Positions 26,253 to 33,657 of a stretch of DNA of 33,657 bases are shown piece after piece. The notes under the pieces were generated by a model. The model made no database searches. It worked only from the letters and a program-made list of their open reading frames with translations, and was not told the DNA's origin. The DNA is from Streptomyces sp. TRM64462 (GTDB taxonomy: Bacteria; Actinomycetota; Actinomycetes; Streptomycetales; Streptomycetaceae). A program made the translations under genes and the position numbers. The stretch is taken from assembly GCF_013362995.1 (NCBI RefSeq), contig NZ_JABWDV010000467.1:1-33657 (forward strand). Reading direction: 5' to 3'. Each line of letters begins with the position of its first letter. Positions within the stretch are counted from its first letter, which is position 1.

Positions 26253-27883
26253 CGGGTCAGTTTCCTCTTCACACGAGACAGGATGCGGCGCAGTCGCTTG
26301 CCCGCGCCGGGCGAGGGCTCCCAGAGCGGAGCCGTGGTGATGACCAGCCGTCCCTTGGCGTTGGCGGTGGCGGAGATCCGGTACGGGACGATCTCGCGCC
26401 AGCGCCGCGCCAGGGGCAGTGGCACACCCTGGGTCTGCACCGGGATCTCGTACGTCGAGCCTGCCACATCCAGGTAGGCGCGGACGCCGAGCTTGGCCCG
26501 GGTCGGCTGGACGGGGATGTGGGCGAGCAGCACGGTCCCCTCCCCGTCGGCGGACGGCTCACGGCGCAGTTCCCCCGCGAGGGCGGGGAGTTCCGTCCCC
26601 ACGGGGACGCGGCGGCCGCCCGGCTTGTCGGCGCTCTTCGGCATCGCCTTGCCGGCGAGGCGTACGGACGCCGATTCGGTCTCCCCGGTGACGGGGACAC
26701 GGACCGCCAGGGACACCGCCATGTCCTGGCCGTGCTGCTCCCAGGACGCCGACACGAGGCCGGTGCCGTCGGCGAGCTGCTTGGGAACGGACTCGCCGAT
26801 CACCTCGAAGAGCCGGTCGGGCAGGCCGAGCGCCGGGTCGCGGAAGCCGGGGTAGCGCAGGTACGCGCGCCCGTCCTCCAGCAGGAACGGCGGGGCGCCG
26901 TGCGCGGCCTCGTCCTCGATGGCCCGTACGAGCTCGTCGACGGCGCCGCGCTGGGCGAGGGCGATCCGCACCCGCCGCTTGACGTCCATGGAGTCGCGCA
27001 GCGCGTCCGTGAAGTACGCGTCGGCGAGGCGGGCGATGCCCGCGCACACCTCGGTCCGCGTCGCCGGGTCCAGGGACGGGAAGTCGTCCTGGATCAGCTT
27101 GGCGAGCTCCCAGGTGAAGTGCCGCTTGAACACCGCGTCACGCTGCGGGCCCGCCTCGATGAGCCCGGCCGCGTGCTCCATGATCCGTTCGGTGCAGCGC
27201 AGCCGTGAGAGGTGGTTGGCGCGGTACGTGATGTTCGACGCGTCGCCGCGCTTCACCGCGTAGTAGAACGTGTAGTCCGCGAGGACGGAGATCTTCTTCG
27301 CGCGGACGCACGCCTCGATCGTGAACGGCTGGTCGGAGCCGACCGGCAGGTCCTCGGGGAACCGCAGCTTGTGCTCCTCGACGAGGTCGCGCCGGAACAG
27401 CTTGGTGTTGGCCAGCGTGAACGGCAGCGCCGAGTCGTACAGGCTGATGTCGGGGTCGCTCTTCTTGAAGAGCGCCTGGTGGACGTAGCGGCCGTTGGTG
27501 CCGACCATCTTGCCGACCACGACGTCGGAGCCGTGGGTGTCGGCGCAGGTCACCATCCGCTTCAGCGCTTCCGAACCGAGGTAGTCGTCGGAGCCGATGA
27601 AGTACACGTAGCGGCCGGTGGCGACCTCCAGGGCCCGGTTGCTGGGCGCGGCCGGGCCTCCGGAGTTGGCCTGGTGGATCACCTTCACGACGCCGGGGTA
27701 CCGCTCGGCGAAGCGGTCGAGTTCCGCGCCGCTGTCGTCGGTCGATCCGTCGTCGACGGCCACGATCTCCAGGCGGTCCGTGCCGATGCTCTGCCCGACG
27801 AGGGAGTTCAGACACTCCGTCAGGTACGGCATCGTGTTGTAGACCGCCACGACGACGGTGACGTCAGGTCTCGGTCTGGTCAA
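26249..27883 (-). CDS. GT2 glycosyltransferase with long C-terminal extension (TarS/TarQ-like layout)
   Basis: A 544-residue protein. The N-terminal 210 residues are a GT-A domain: VTVVVAVYNTMPYLTECLNS, EIVAVDDGSTDDSG, GGPAAPSNRALEVATGRYV, FIGSDDYLGSEAL (metal-binding DD) and PVGSDQPFTIEACV. A helical linker (about 215-330) leads to a beta-rich region (about 330-520, with DMAVSLAVRVP and VLLAHIPVQP), and the protein ends in a basic tail RLRRILSRVKRKLTR that could sit on the membrane surface. GT2 plus linker plus beta C-terminal domain recalls wall teichoic acid glycosyltransferases such as TarS; that comparison is from layout. The start is TTG 27883, with AGGA 6 bases before it, and the gene is 19 bases after the oxidoreductase stop. 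Confidence 0.85.
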   Translation of the reverse strand: MTRPRPDVTVVVAVYNTMPYLTECLNSLVGQSIGTDRLEIVAVDDGSTDDSGAELDRFAERYPGVVKVIHQANSGGPAAPSNRALEVATGRYVYFIGSDDYLGSEALKRMVTCADTHGSDVVVGKMVGTNGRYVHQALFKKSDPDISLYDSALPFTLANTKLFRRDLVEEHKLRFPEDLPVGSDQPFTIEACVRAKKISVLADYTFYYAVKRGDASNITYRANHLSRLRCTERIMEHAAGLIEAGPQRDAVFKRHFTWELAKLIQDDFPSLDPATRTEVCAGIARLADAYFTDALRDSMDVKRRVRIALAQRGAVDELVRAIEDEAAHGAPPFLLEDGRAYLRYPGFRDPALGLPDRLFEVIGESVPKQLADGTGLVSASWEQHGQDMAVSLAVRVPVTGETESASVRLAGKAMPKSADKPGGRRVPVGTELPALAGELRREPSADGEGTVLLAHIPVQPTRAKLGVRAYLDVAGSTYEIPVQTQGVPLPLARRWREIVPYRISATANAKGRLVITTAPLWEPSPGAGKRLRRILSRVKRKLTR

Positions 27884-27902
27884 AGGGATCCTGCCCCTGT
27901 CC

Positions 27903-28913
27903 CTAGGCGGCGTCGTCGTCGAGCCGGACGGTCCGGCCGTCGGCGGCCGACTCCAGCACCGCGGCGGCGACCTCCACGGTCCGCAGACCCTGGCGCAGCG
28001 TGCAGATGTCGTCGGACTTGCCGAGGACCGCGTCGCGGAACAGCTCGTGCTCGACGAGCAGCGGCTCGCGCTTCGGGATCGCGTACCGGACCATGTCGCC
28101 CTCGGCGACGCCGCGGAACGCCCGCAGGGCCTCCCACTCGGTGGCGACGGCGGCGTTGGAGTAGAAGGTCAGGTCGGCGGTGAGGGTGTCGGCGATGAAG
28201 CAGCCGCGCTCACCGGTGACCGACGTGAACCGCTCCTTCAGCGGGCTCAGCCAGTTGACGAGGTGGCTGACCATCGTGCCGTCGGAGAGCTGGCCGACGG
28301 CGGACACCATGTCCTCGTGCGGGCGGCCCGACTTGGACACGGTGTGGGCGGCGATCGACCGGTACGTCTGCCCGGTCACCCAGCCGGTCAGGTCGATGTC
28401 GTGGGTGGCGAGGTCCTTGACGACGCCGACGTCCGCGATGCGGTGCGGGAACGGGCCCTGGCGGCGCGTGACGACCTGGAACACCTCGCCCAGCTCACCC
28501 GCCTCCAGGCGGGCGCGCAGCGAGCGCAGCGCCGGGTTGCAGCGCTCGATGTGGCCCACGCCGGCGACCAGGTCGCGCGACTCGAAGGCCTCGACGAGCC
28601 GGCGGGCGCCGTCGACGGTGTCCGCGACGGGCTTCTCGATCAGCGCGCAGACCCCGGCGTCGGCCAGCTTCAGACCGACCTCCTCGTGGAGGGCGGTCGG
28701 GCAGGCGACGACGGCGTAGTCGACACCGAGGGCCAGCAGCTCCTCGACGGTGGACAGAACGGGAGCGCCCTGCGCCCAGCCGTTCTTGTCGCCCATCGGG
28801 TCGACGACACCGACGAGCTGCACGCCCTCCAGGCCGGCGAGGACACGGGCGTGGTGGCGGCCCATCGAGCCGAGGCCGACGAGGCCGGCCCGGAGCGTTC
28901 CGGTGGCGGTCAC
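27903..28913 (-). CDS. Gfo/Idh/MocA oxidoreductase (WbpB/WlbA-like)
   Basis: A 336-residue NAD(P)-dependent sugar oxidoreductase. Rossmann start GLVGLGSMGRHHARVLAG, VGVVDP, VACPTALHEEVGLKLADAG, and the catalytic-lysine motif IEKPVADT, then VGHIERCNPALRSL and the DLATHDIDLTGWVTG segment that lines the substrate site. WbpB/WlbA oxidises C3 of UDP-GlcNAc-uronate to the 3-keto sugar used by the partner aminotransferase. Here that aminotransferase gene is immediately upstream, with a four-base GTGA overlap between its stop and this GTG start, which strongly supports the pairing. Inositol dehydrogenase would be the default alternative but does not fit the neighbours. Confidence 0.88.
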   Translation of the reverse strand: MTATGTLRAGLVGLGSMGRHHARVLAGLEGVQLVGVVDPMGDKNGWAQGAPVLSTVEELLALGVDYAVVACPTALHEEVGLKLADAGVCALIEKPVADTVDGARRLVEAFESRDLVAGVGHIERCNPALRSLRARLEAGELGEVFQVVTRRQGPFPHRIADVGVVKDLATHDIDLTGWVTGQTYRSIAAHTVSKSGRPHEDMVSAVGQLSDGTMVSHLVNWLSPLKERFTSVTGERGCFIADTLTADLTFYSNAAVATEWEALRAFRGVAEGDMVRYAIPKREPLLVEHELFRDAVLGKSDDICTLRQGLRTVEVAAAVLESAADGRTVRLDDDAA

Positions 28914-30028
28914 AGGTTCTCCCCCAGCGCGTTCACGGCGGTGACGATCCGCTCCAGGTCGTTCTGGGACAGCGACGGGTGGACGGGCAGCGAGACGACC
29001 TCGGCCGCGGCCTTCTCCGTCTCCGGCAGGTCCCAGGTGCGGCCGGCCTTCTGGTCCGGCTCCCAGTACGGCTTGAGGCGGTGGATCGGCGTCGGGTAGT
29101 ACACGGCGTTGCCGACACCGGCCTCGGTGAGCTTCGCCATCGCGGCGTCGCGGTCGCCGCGGACGCGGACCGTGTACTGGTGGTAGATGTGGCGCGCGCC
29201 CTCGGCGACCACCGGCGTGACGACGTCCGTCGCGGTGATGTGCTCGGTGAGGTACGCGGCGTTGGCGATGCGCTGCTCGGTCCAGCCGTTCAGCTTGCCG
29301 AGCTGGACGCGGCCGACGGCGGCGGCCACGTCGGTCATGCGCATGTTGGCGCCGACGATCTCGTTGGCGTACCGCGCCTCCATGCCCTGGTTGCGCAGCA
29401 GTCGCAGCGTACGGGCGACCTCGGCGTCCGCGACGGAGATCATGCCGCCTTCGAGGCTGTGCATGTTCTTGGTCGGGTAGAAGCTGAAGGTGCCGCCCGC
29501 GCCGAACGCGCCGACGGGCGTGCCGTTGAGCGCGGCCGCGTGGGCCTGGCAGGCGTCTTCGACGACGGCCAGCTTGTGCTTGGCGGCGATGGCCATGATC
29601 CGGTCCATCGCGGCCGGGTGGCCGTACAGGTGGACCGGCATGATCGCGACGGTGCGCGGCGTGACGGCGGCCTCGACGGCGGCCGGGTCCAGGCAGTACG
29701 TGTCCGGGTCGATGTCGGCGAACACGGCGTCGGCGCCGACCAGTCGGATCGCGTTGGCGGACGCGGCGAAGGAGAAGGACGGGACGATGACCTCGTCACC
29801 GGGGCCGATGCCCAGCGCCATCAGAAGGAGGTGAAGGGCGGAGGTGCCCGAGTTGACCGCGACGCAGTGACGTCCGTCGACCAGCTCGGAGAAGCTCTCC
29901 TCGAAGGCGGCCACTTCCGGGCCCTGCACGACGCGGCCGCTGCGCAGCACGCGGACCGCGGCCTCGATCTCCTCCTCACCGATGACCGGACGGGCAGCGG
30001 GGATGGGCTGCTCGTTGACGCTCGGCAT
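28910..30028 (-). CDS. DegT/DnrJ/EryC1 aminotransferase (WbpE/WlbC-like)
   Basis: A 372-residue PLP-dependent sugar aminotransferase. It has RSGRVVQGPEVAAFEESF, NSGTSALHLLLMALGIGPGD, PSFSFAASANAIRLVGADAVF, PVHLYGHPAAMD, VEDACQAHAAAL, and the PLP lysine K187 in FYPTKNMHSLEGGM. GANMRMTDVAAAVGRVQL and YYPTPIHRLKPYW complete the pattern. These enzymes transfer an amino group, normally from glutamate, to a keto nucleotide sugar; with the coupled WbpB-like gene the substrate is probably the UDP-3-keto-GlcNAc-uronate. ATG 30028 is chosen for the perfect AAGGAGG 6 bases upstream. It is the first gene of a five-gene minus-strand operon running to galE, with overlaps of 4 bases and gaps of 19 and 84 bases. 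Confidence 0.9.
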   Translation of the reverse strand: MPSVNEQPIPAARPVIGEEEIEAAVRVLRSGRVVQGPEVAAFEESFSELVDGRHCVAVNSGTSALHLLLMALGIGPGDEVIVPSFSFAASANAIRLVGADAVFADIDPDTYCLDPAAVEAAVTPRTVAIMPVHLYGHPAAMDRIMAIAAKHKLAVVEDACQAHAAALNGTPVGAFGAGGTFSFYPTKNMHSLEGGMISVADAEVARTLRLLRNQGMEARYANEIVGANMRMTDVAAAVGRVQLGKLNGWTEQRIANAAYLTEHITATDVVTPVVAEGARHIYHQYTVRVRGDRDAAMAKLTEAGVGNAVYYPTPIHRLKPYWEPDQKAGRTWDLPETEKAAAEVVSLPVHPSLSQNDLERIVTAVNALGENL

Positions 30029-30180
30029 GGACGTCCTCCTTGAACACCGCAAGAGCTCTAAGTGGCAGAGGTCCGGGGTGAGCGAGCGTCTCGTCGTGAG
30101 CGCCCGTGACCCCTCCGGCGCGATGCCGACGCCCTACCGATGACCGTCGGGACGGGACCGGCCCGGAACCGACCGGCGTC

Positions 30181-30205
30181 ACATTATCAGGAATGCCCGA
30201 GTCAA
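30181..30205 (-). promoter_or_regulatory. Candidate promoter of the wbp-like operon
   Basis: On the minus strand TTGACT (30200-30205) is followed after 13 bases by TAATGT (30181-30186), which carries an upstream TG to make an extended -10. The spacing is short, so the extended -10 may be the active part. The 295-base gap (30029-30323) otherwise holds the rne terminator and AT-rich sequence, with no gene seen. Confidence 0.4.
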
Positions 30206-30252
30206 TTTCCGGGCCGTTAACGGAGCGATGGGGCGATACGGGAGCGTTATGG

Positions 30253-30294
30253 AAAAAACCGTGTCCCGCCTCGCGTGAATGCGAGACGGGACAC
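30253..30294 (-). terminator. Intrinsic terminator of rne
   Basis: A 14-bp stem (30261-30274 with 30281-30294, one position a G-U pair on the minus strand) and a 6-base loop. On the minus strand it is followed by GG and six T residues (the A-run 30253-30258). This is the only hairpin in the window with a classical U-tract. Confidence 0.88.
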
Positions 30295-30323
30295 AGATCA
30301 TTTACACGGTCACCGCAGGTCGT

Positions 30324-33300
30324 TCAGCTCTCCGTGACCTTCGCGTCCGCCGAGACGGACGGTGCCGGTGACTGCTCGGCCGCGACGGTCTTCTTCGCGG
30401 CGCTCTTGGCGGTCTTGGCCGTCTTCGACGCCGTCTTGGTGGCCGTGGCCTTCTTGGCGGTCGTCTTCTTCACCGCGGTCTTCTTGGCCGTCGCCGTCTT
30501 CTTGGTGGCGGCCTTCTTCGCGGTGGCCTTCTTGGCGGTCTTGCGGGCCGCCTTCTTGGCCGGGGCCTCGGGGGCTTCGGCTTCGGCTGCCTCGGCTGCC
30601 TCGGCTGCTTCGGCTGCCGCCTCGGCCTTCGGGGCTTCGGGGGCCGCCGGGGCCTCCGGGGCCGCCGCTTCGGCCGGGGCGGTGGTGCTGGTCACCACGA
30701 CGATCGCGGCCTCCTCAGCACCCGCCGGGGAACCGGCCGGGGCGGTGACCTTGCGGACCGCGCGGCGCCGCGTCCGCACCGGGGCGGGCGCCTCGGCGGC
30801 GGGCACCTCGACGACCGGCTCCTCGACGGCCGGAGCCTCGGCGACCGGAGCCTCGGCCGGGGCCTCGGGGGCGACCGGGGCGGCCGGCTCGACGACGGCC
30901 ACGGCCTCGACCGGGGCCTCCGCGCCCTTCGGCGGACCGGCCGGTGCCGACACCTTACGGGTCGCCCGGCGACGGGTACGGCCCTGCGGCGCGGCCTCGG
31001 CGGCGGGCGCCTCCGGCGTGACCGCGACCGGCTCGGCCGCGAGGGCCGGGACGGCCTCCGGCTCCGTGACCGTGGCGGGCTCGGCGGCCGCCGTCAGCGG
31101 GGCCTCCACGACCGGCGCGGCCTCGGCGGCCTTCGGGGCACCGGCGGGCGCCGACACCCTGCGGCTCGCCCGGCGCCGCGTACGGCCACGGGTCGCGGCC
31201 GCCTCGGCCTCGGCGGCGCTGGAGTACAGCTCCTCGTCGGGCCGGAAGGCCGGCTCGGGCAGCGCCATCGGGGCGGCGGCCTCGGCGGCGACCTCGGCCT
31301 CCGTCTCGGCGGCCACCCGCGCGGCGGCCTCCTTCTCCTTCGCCGGGGCCTCGACGGCGGGCGCCTCGGCCTCGGCGCCGCCGCGGCCGCGCTTGCGCGC
31401 ACGCTTGCCGCCGCCGCCCGCCGTGGCGGGCTGTTCCATGTGGACGATGACGCCGCGGCCGTTGCAGTGGACGCAGGTCTCCGAGAACGACTCCAGCAGG
31501 CCCTGGCCGACCCGCTTGCGGGTCATCTGGACCAGGCCCAGCGACGTCACCTCGGCGACCTGGTGCTTCGTACGGTCCCGGCCCAGGCACTCCAGCAGGC
31601 GCCGCAGCACCAGGTCCCGGTTGGACTCCAGGACCATGTCGATGAAGTCGATGACGACGATGCCGCCCAGGTCGCGCAGCCGGAGCTGGCGCACGATCTC
31701 CTCGGCCGCTTCGAGGTTGTTCCTCGTCACGGTCTCCTCAAGGTTGCCGCCCTGGCCGGTGAACTTGCCGGTGTTGACGTCGACCACGACCATCGCCTCG
31801 GTCTTGTCGATCACCAGCGAACCGCCGGACGGCAGCCAGACCTTGCGGTCCAGCGCCTTCATGAGCTGCTCGTCGATCCGGTACGTCGCGAAGACGTCGA
31901 CCTCCGACGTCCAGCGCTGCAGCCGGTCCGCCAGGTCGGGCGCCACGTGCGAGACGTAGCCGTGGATGGTCTCCCACGCGTCGTCGCCGCTGACGATGAC
32001 CTTCGAGAAGTCCTCGTTGAAGATGTCGCGGACGACCCGGACGGTCATGTCCGGCTCACCGTAGAGAAGGGTCGGAGCGTTGCCGTTCTTCGCCTTCTTC
32101 TGGATCTCCTCCCACTGCGCCTGGAGCCGCTCGACGTCACGGCGCAGCTCGTCCTCGCTCGCGCCCTCGGCGGCGGTGCGCACGATGACGCCCGCGTCCT
32201 CGGGGACGATCTTCTTGAGGATGGTCTTCAGGCGGGCGCGCTCGGTGTCGGGCAGCTTGCGGCTGATACCGGTCATCGAGCCCTCGGGCACGTACACCAG
32301 GTAGCGGCCGGGCAGTGACACCTGGCTGGTGAGGCGGGCGCCCTTGTGGCCGATCGGGTCCTTCGTCACCTGGACGAGGACGGACTGGCCGGACTTGAGC
32401 GCGGTCTCGATACGGCGCGGCCCGTTGGCCATGCCGAGCGCCTCGAAGTTGACCTCGCCGGCGTACAGGACGGCGTTGCGGCCCTTGCCGATGTCGACGA
32501 ACGCGGCCTCCATGGACGGCAGGACGTTCTGGACCTTGCCCAGGTAGACGTTGCCGACGTACGAGGTGGCCTGCTCCTTGTTGACGTAGTGCTCGACGAG
32601 CACGTTGTCCTCGAGGACGCCGATCTGGGTGCGGTCGCCGTGCTGGCGGACGACCATGACCCGCTCGACGGCCTCGCGTCGGGCGAGGAACTCGGCCTCG
32701 GTGATGATCGGGACGCGGCGGCGGCCCTGCTCGCGGCCCTCGCGGCGGCGCTGCTTCTTGGCCTCCAGGCGCGTGGAGCCCTTGATGGACTGCACCTCGT
32801 CGGACGGCTCCGCCTTCGGGCGCGGCTCGCGTACCTTGACGACCGTACGGACGCCGTCCTCCTCGGCGGCGGCCTCGGGCTCGGCGCCCTCACCGGTGCG
32901 GCGACGGCGGCGGCGACGGCGGCGGGAGCCGCTGGTGCCGGCGGCCGCGGGGGTGGCCTCGCCCTCGGCTTCCTCGTCGTGCTCCGCCTCGGCCTCCTCG
33001 GCCTCGGGCTCCTCCTCGAACTCCGCCTCGGCGGCCCCGGCCGCGCCTTCGGCGCCCGTGGTCTCCTCGATCTCGTCGGCCTCGGCGGCCTCACCGCGGC
33101 GACGGCGGCGGCCGCCACGGCGGCGACGGCGCGACGGGCGGTCCTCGAAGTCGCCGGCCTCCTCGGCTTCGGCGGCGCGCTCGGCCTGCGCCTCCGCCTC
33201 GGTCTCGGCCTCAGCCTCGGTCTCGGCGGGCTCCGGCGCGGCCTCCACGGCGGGTGCGGCGGTCTCGGCCGCCTCGGCGCGGCGACGGCGGCGACGGCGG

Positions 33301-33657
33301 CCACCGGTCTCGGCGCGCTCGGCGCGCTCGGCGACCGGCTCGACGGCCGTGACGGCCTCGGCGGCCTCCGTGGCCTCGACGGCCTCCTCTTCCTCGGCCG
33401 CGGCGGCTTCGGCGGCGGCGGCCGCGGCAGCCGTCTCCGGGGTCTGGAACATGGGCTCGGTGAAGACCGGCGCCTGGAAGACCGGCACGGCGGGCCGTGC
33501 GGCGCGACGGGCCGGCTCGGCGGCCTTCGGCGGCTCGGCGGTGAACTTCGGCGCGGTCACACGGCGGCGCGTACGGCCACGGGTGGCGGCCTGCTCGGCG
33601 GCGGCGACCTCGGCACCCGACGTGTCGGCGGCGATCTGCGCGACGGTGTCGGCGGGC
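30324..33657 (-). CDS. rne: Ribonuclease E/G family protein, 5' end beyond the window
   Basis: At least 1111 codons, open to the right edge, so the N-terminus is missing. A GTG at 33560 is in frame but is internal to an open RTRRR-containing stretch. The visible part starts with a long Ala/Glu/Arg-rich arm (RRRRRRR clusters), then the S1-containing RNase E/G core: YVGNVYLGKVQNVLPSMEAA, DIGKGRNAVLYAGEVN, the catalytic aspartates in VVVDVNTGKFTGQ (about 31758-31790) and VVIDFIDM (about 31630-31660), and the zinc-link CVHC (31464-31475). A C-terminal Ala/Pro/Glu-rich arm with 68-residue repeats and a Lys/Ala histone-H1-like tail (KKAARKTAKKATAKKAATKK) finishes it. It cleaves single-stranded RNA in rRNA, tRNA and mRNA processing. 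Disordered arms on both sides of the core are the norm in Streptomyces and serve as scaffolds for partners such as PNPase. Confidence 0.95.
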   Translation of the reverse strand, partial: PADTVAQIAADTSGAEVAAAEQAATRGRTRRRVTAPKFTAEPPKAAEPARRAARPAVPVFQAPVFTEPMFQTPETAAAAAAAEAAAAEEEEAVEATEAAEAVTAVEPVAERAERAETGGRRRRRRRAEAAETAAPAVEAAPEPAETEAEAETEAEAQAERAAEAEEAGDFEDRPSRRRRRGGRRRRRGEAAEADEIEETTGAEGAAGAAEAEFEEEPEAEEAEAEHDEEAEGEATPAAAGTSGSRRRRRRRRRTGEGAEPEAAAEEDGVRTVVKVREPRPKAEPSDEVQSIKGSTRLEAKKQRRREGREQGRRRVPIITEAEFLARREAVERVMVVRQHGDRTQIGVLEDNVLVEHYVNKEQATSYVGNVYLGKVQNVLPSMEAAFVDIGKGRNAVLYAGEVNFEALGMANGPRRIETALKSGQSVLVQVTKDPIGHKGARLTSQVSLPGRYLVYVPEGSMTGISRKLPDTERARLKTILKKIVPEDAGVIVRTAAEGASEDELRRDVERLQAQWEEIQKKAKNGNAPTLLYGEPDMTVRVVRDIFNEDFSKVIVSGDDAWETIHGYVSHVAPDLADRLQRWTSEVDVFATYRIDEQLMKALDRKVWLPSGGSLVIDKTEAMVVVDVNTGKFTGQGGNLEETVTRNNLEAAEEIVRQLRLRDLGGIVVIDFIDMVLESNRDLVLRRLLECLGRDRTKHQVAEVTSLGLVQMTRKRVGQGLLESFSETCVHCNGRGVIVHMEQPATAGGGGKRARKRGRGGAEAEAPAVEAPAKEKEAAARVAAETEAEVAAEAAAPMALPEPAFRPDEELYSSAAEAEAAATRGRTRRRASRRVSAPAGAPKAAEAAPVVEAPLTAAAEPATVTEPEAVPALAAEPVAVTPEAPAAEAAPQGRTRRRATRKVSAPAGPPKGAEAPVEAVAVVEPAAPVAPEAPAEAPVAEAPAVEEPVVEVPAAEAPAPVRTRRRAVRKVTAPAGSPAGAEEAAIVVVTSTTAPAEAAAPEAPAAPEAPKAEAAAEAAEAAEAAEAEAPEAPAKKAARKTAKKATAKKAATKKTATAKKTAVKKTTAKKATATKTASKTAKTAKSAAKKTVAAEQSPAPSVSADAKVTES
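30731..31190 (-). repeat. 68-residue repeats in the RNase E C-terminal arm
   Basis: Three units, each opening with [GV]RTRRRAxRxVxAPAG, spaced exactly 68 residues apart (unit starts near 31190, 30986 and 30782 on the minus strand). The first two are complete, and the third runs into a different Ala/Glu-rich stretch. A related RTRRRVTAP lies in the N-terminal arm near 33545-33580. Confidence 0.85.

Noticed and set aside
23565..26477. A 970-codon plus-strand open frame across galE and the dehydrogenase
   Set aside because: It is the antisense shadow of two well-recognised enzymes and crosses a strong terminator hairpin.
30560..31420. The GC-rich repetitive stretch as a CRISPR array or satellite
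   Set aside because: It is coding sequence for the Ala/Pro/Glu-rich arm of RNase E; there are no short identical repeats with uniform spacers.
1153..33657. tRNA, rRNA or riboswitch genes
   Set aside because: I saw no cloverleaf with TTCGANTC-type arms, rRNA sequence or known aptamer core in the short intergenic gaps.

Overview
The window is about 33.7 kb of high-GC actinobacterial chromosome, almost certainly Streptomyces. Supporting signs are strong G/C bias at third codon positions, frequent GTG/TTG starts, long hairpin terminators that mostly lack a U-tract, a Ppm1-like mannosyl transferase, and a very long RNase E/G with Ala/Glu-rich and Lys-rich arms. This assignment rests on pattern recognition; there is no rRNA or other marker gene here.

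Left edge (1-1152): a decayed IS630-family element. It keeps 24-bp perfect terminal inverted repeats, but the transposase frame is broken by about three single-base losses.

1.2-14.0 kb (minus strand, read right to left): a secreted polymorphic-toxin locus. In transcription order it holds an FG-GAP (integrin-alpha-like) exported protein, a two-LamG exported protein, a 2322-residue RHS/YD-repeat protein, and a small acidic protein. The RHS protein ends in a Hint autoprocessing domain followed by a 120-residue toxin-like domain, and the small acidic protein is the probable immunity partner. The toxin tip and immunity gene are clearly lower in GC than the RHS body, the usual sign of cassette exchange.

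14.2-30.0 kb: a surface-glycan locus in several transcription units on both strands. It encodes a Tat-exported D-glucuronyl C5-epimerase-family protein and five enzymes that together match the Pseudomonas/Bordetella Wbp/Wlb route to UDP-2,3-diacetamido uronic acids: a UDP-HexNAc 6-dehydrogenase, a Gfo/Idh/MocA 3-oxidoreductase, a DegT aminotransferase, a hexapeptide N-acetyltransferase and a UDP-GlcNAc-type 2-epimerase. It also has GalE, a polyprenol-phosphate-mannose-synthase-like GT2, two GT-B-type glycosyltransferases, a large GT2 with a C-terminal extension, and an unrecognised beta-propeller-like protein. The inferred product is an uronic-acid-containing cell-wall polymer (teichuronic-like), possibly epimerised after export. 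No polymerase, flippase/ABC exporter or wall ligase is visible, so the locus may extend beyond the window or use enzymes encoded elsewhere.

Right edge (30.3-33.7 kb): an RNase E/G gene (rne), cut by the window end and followed by a U-tract intrinsic terminator. Its C-terminal arm carries an exact 68-residue repeat with RTRRR cores and a histone-H1-like Lys/Ala tail.
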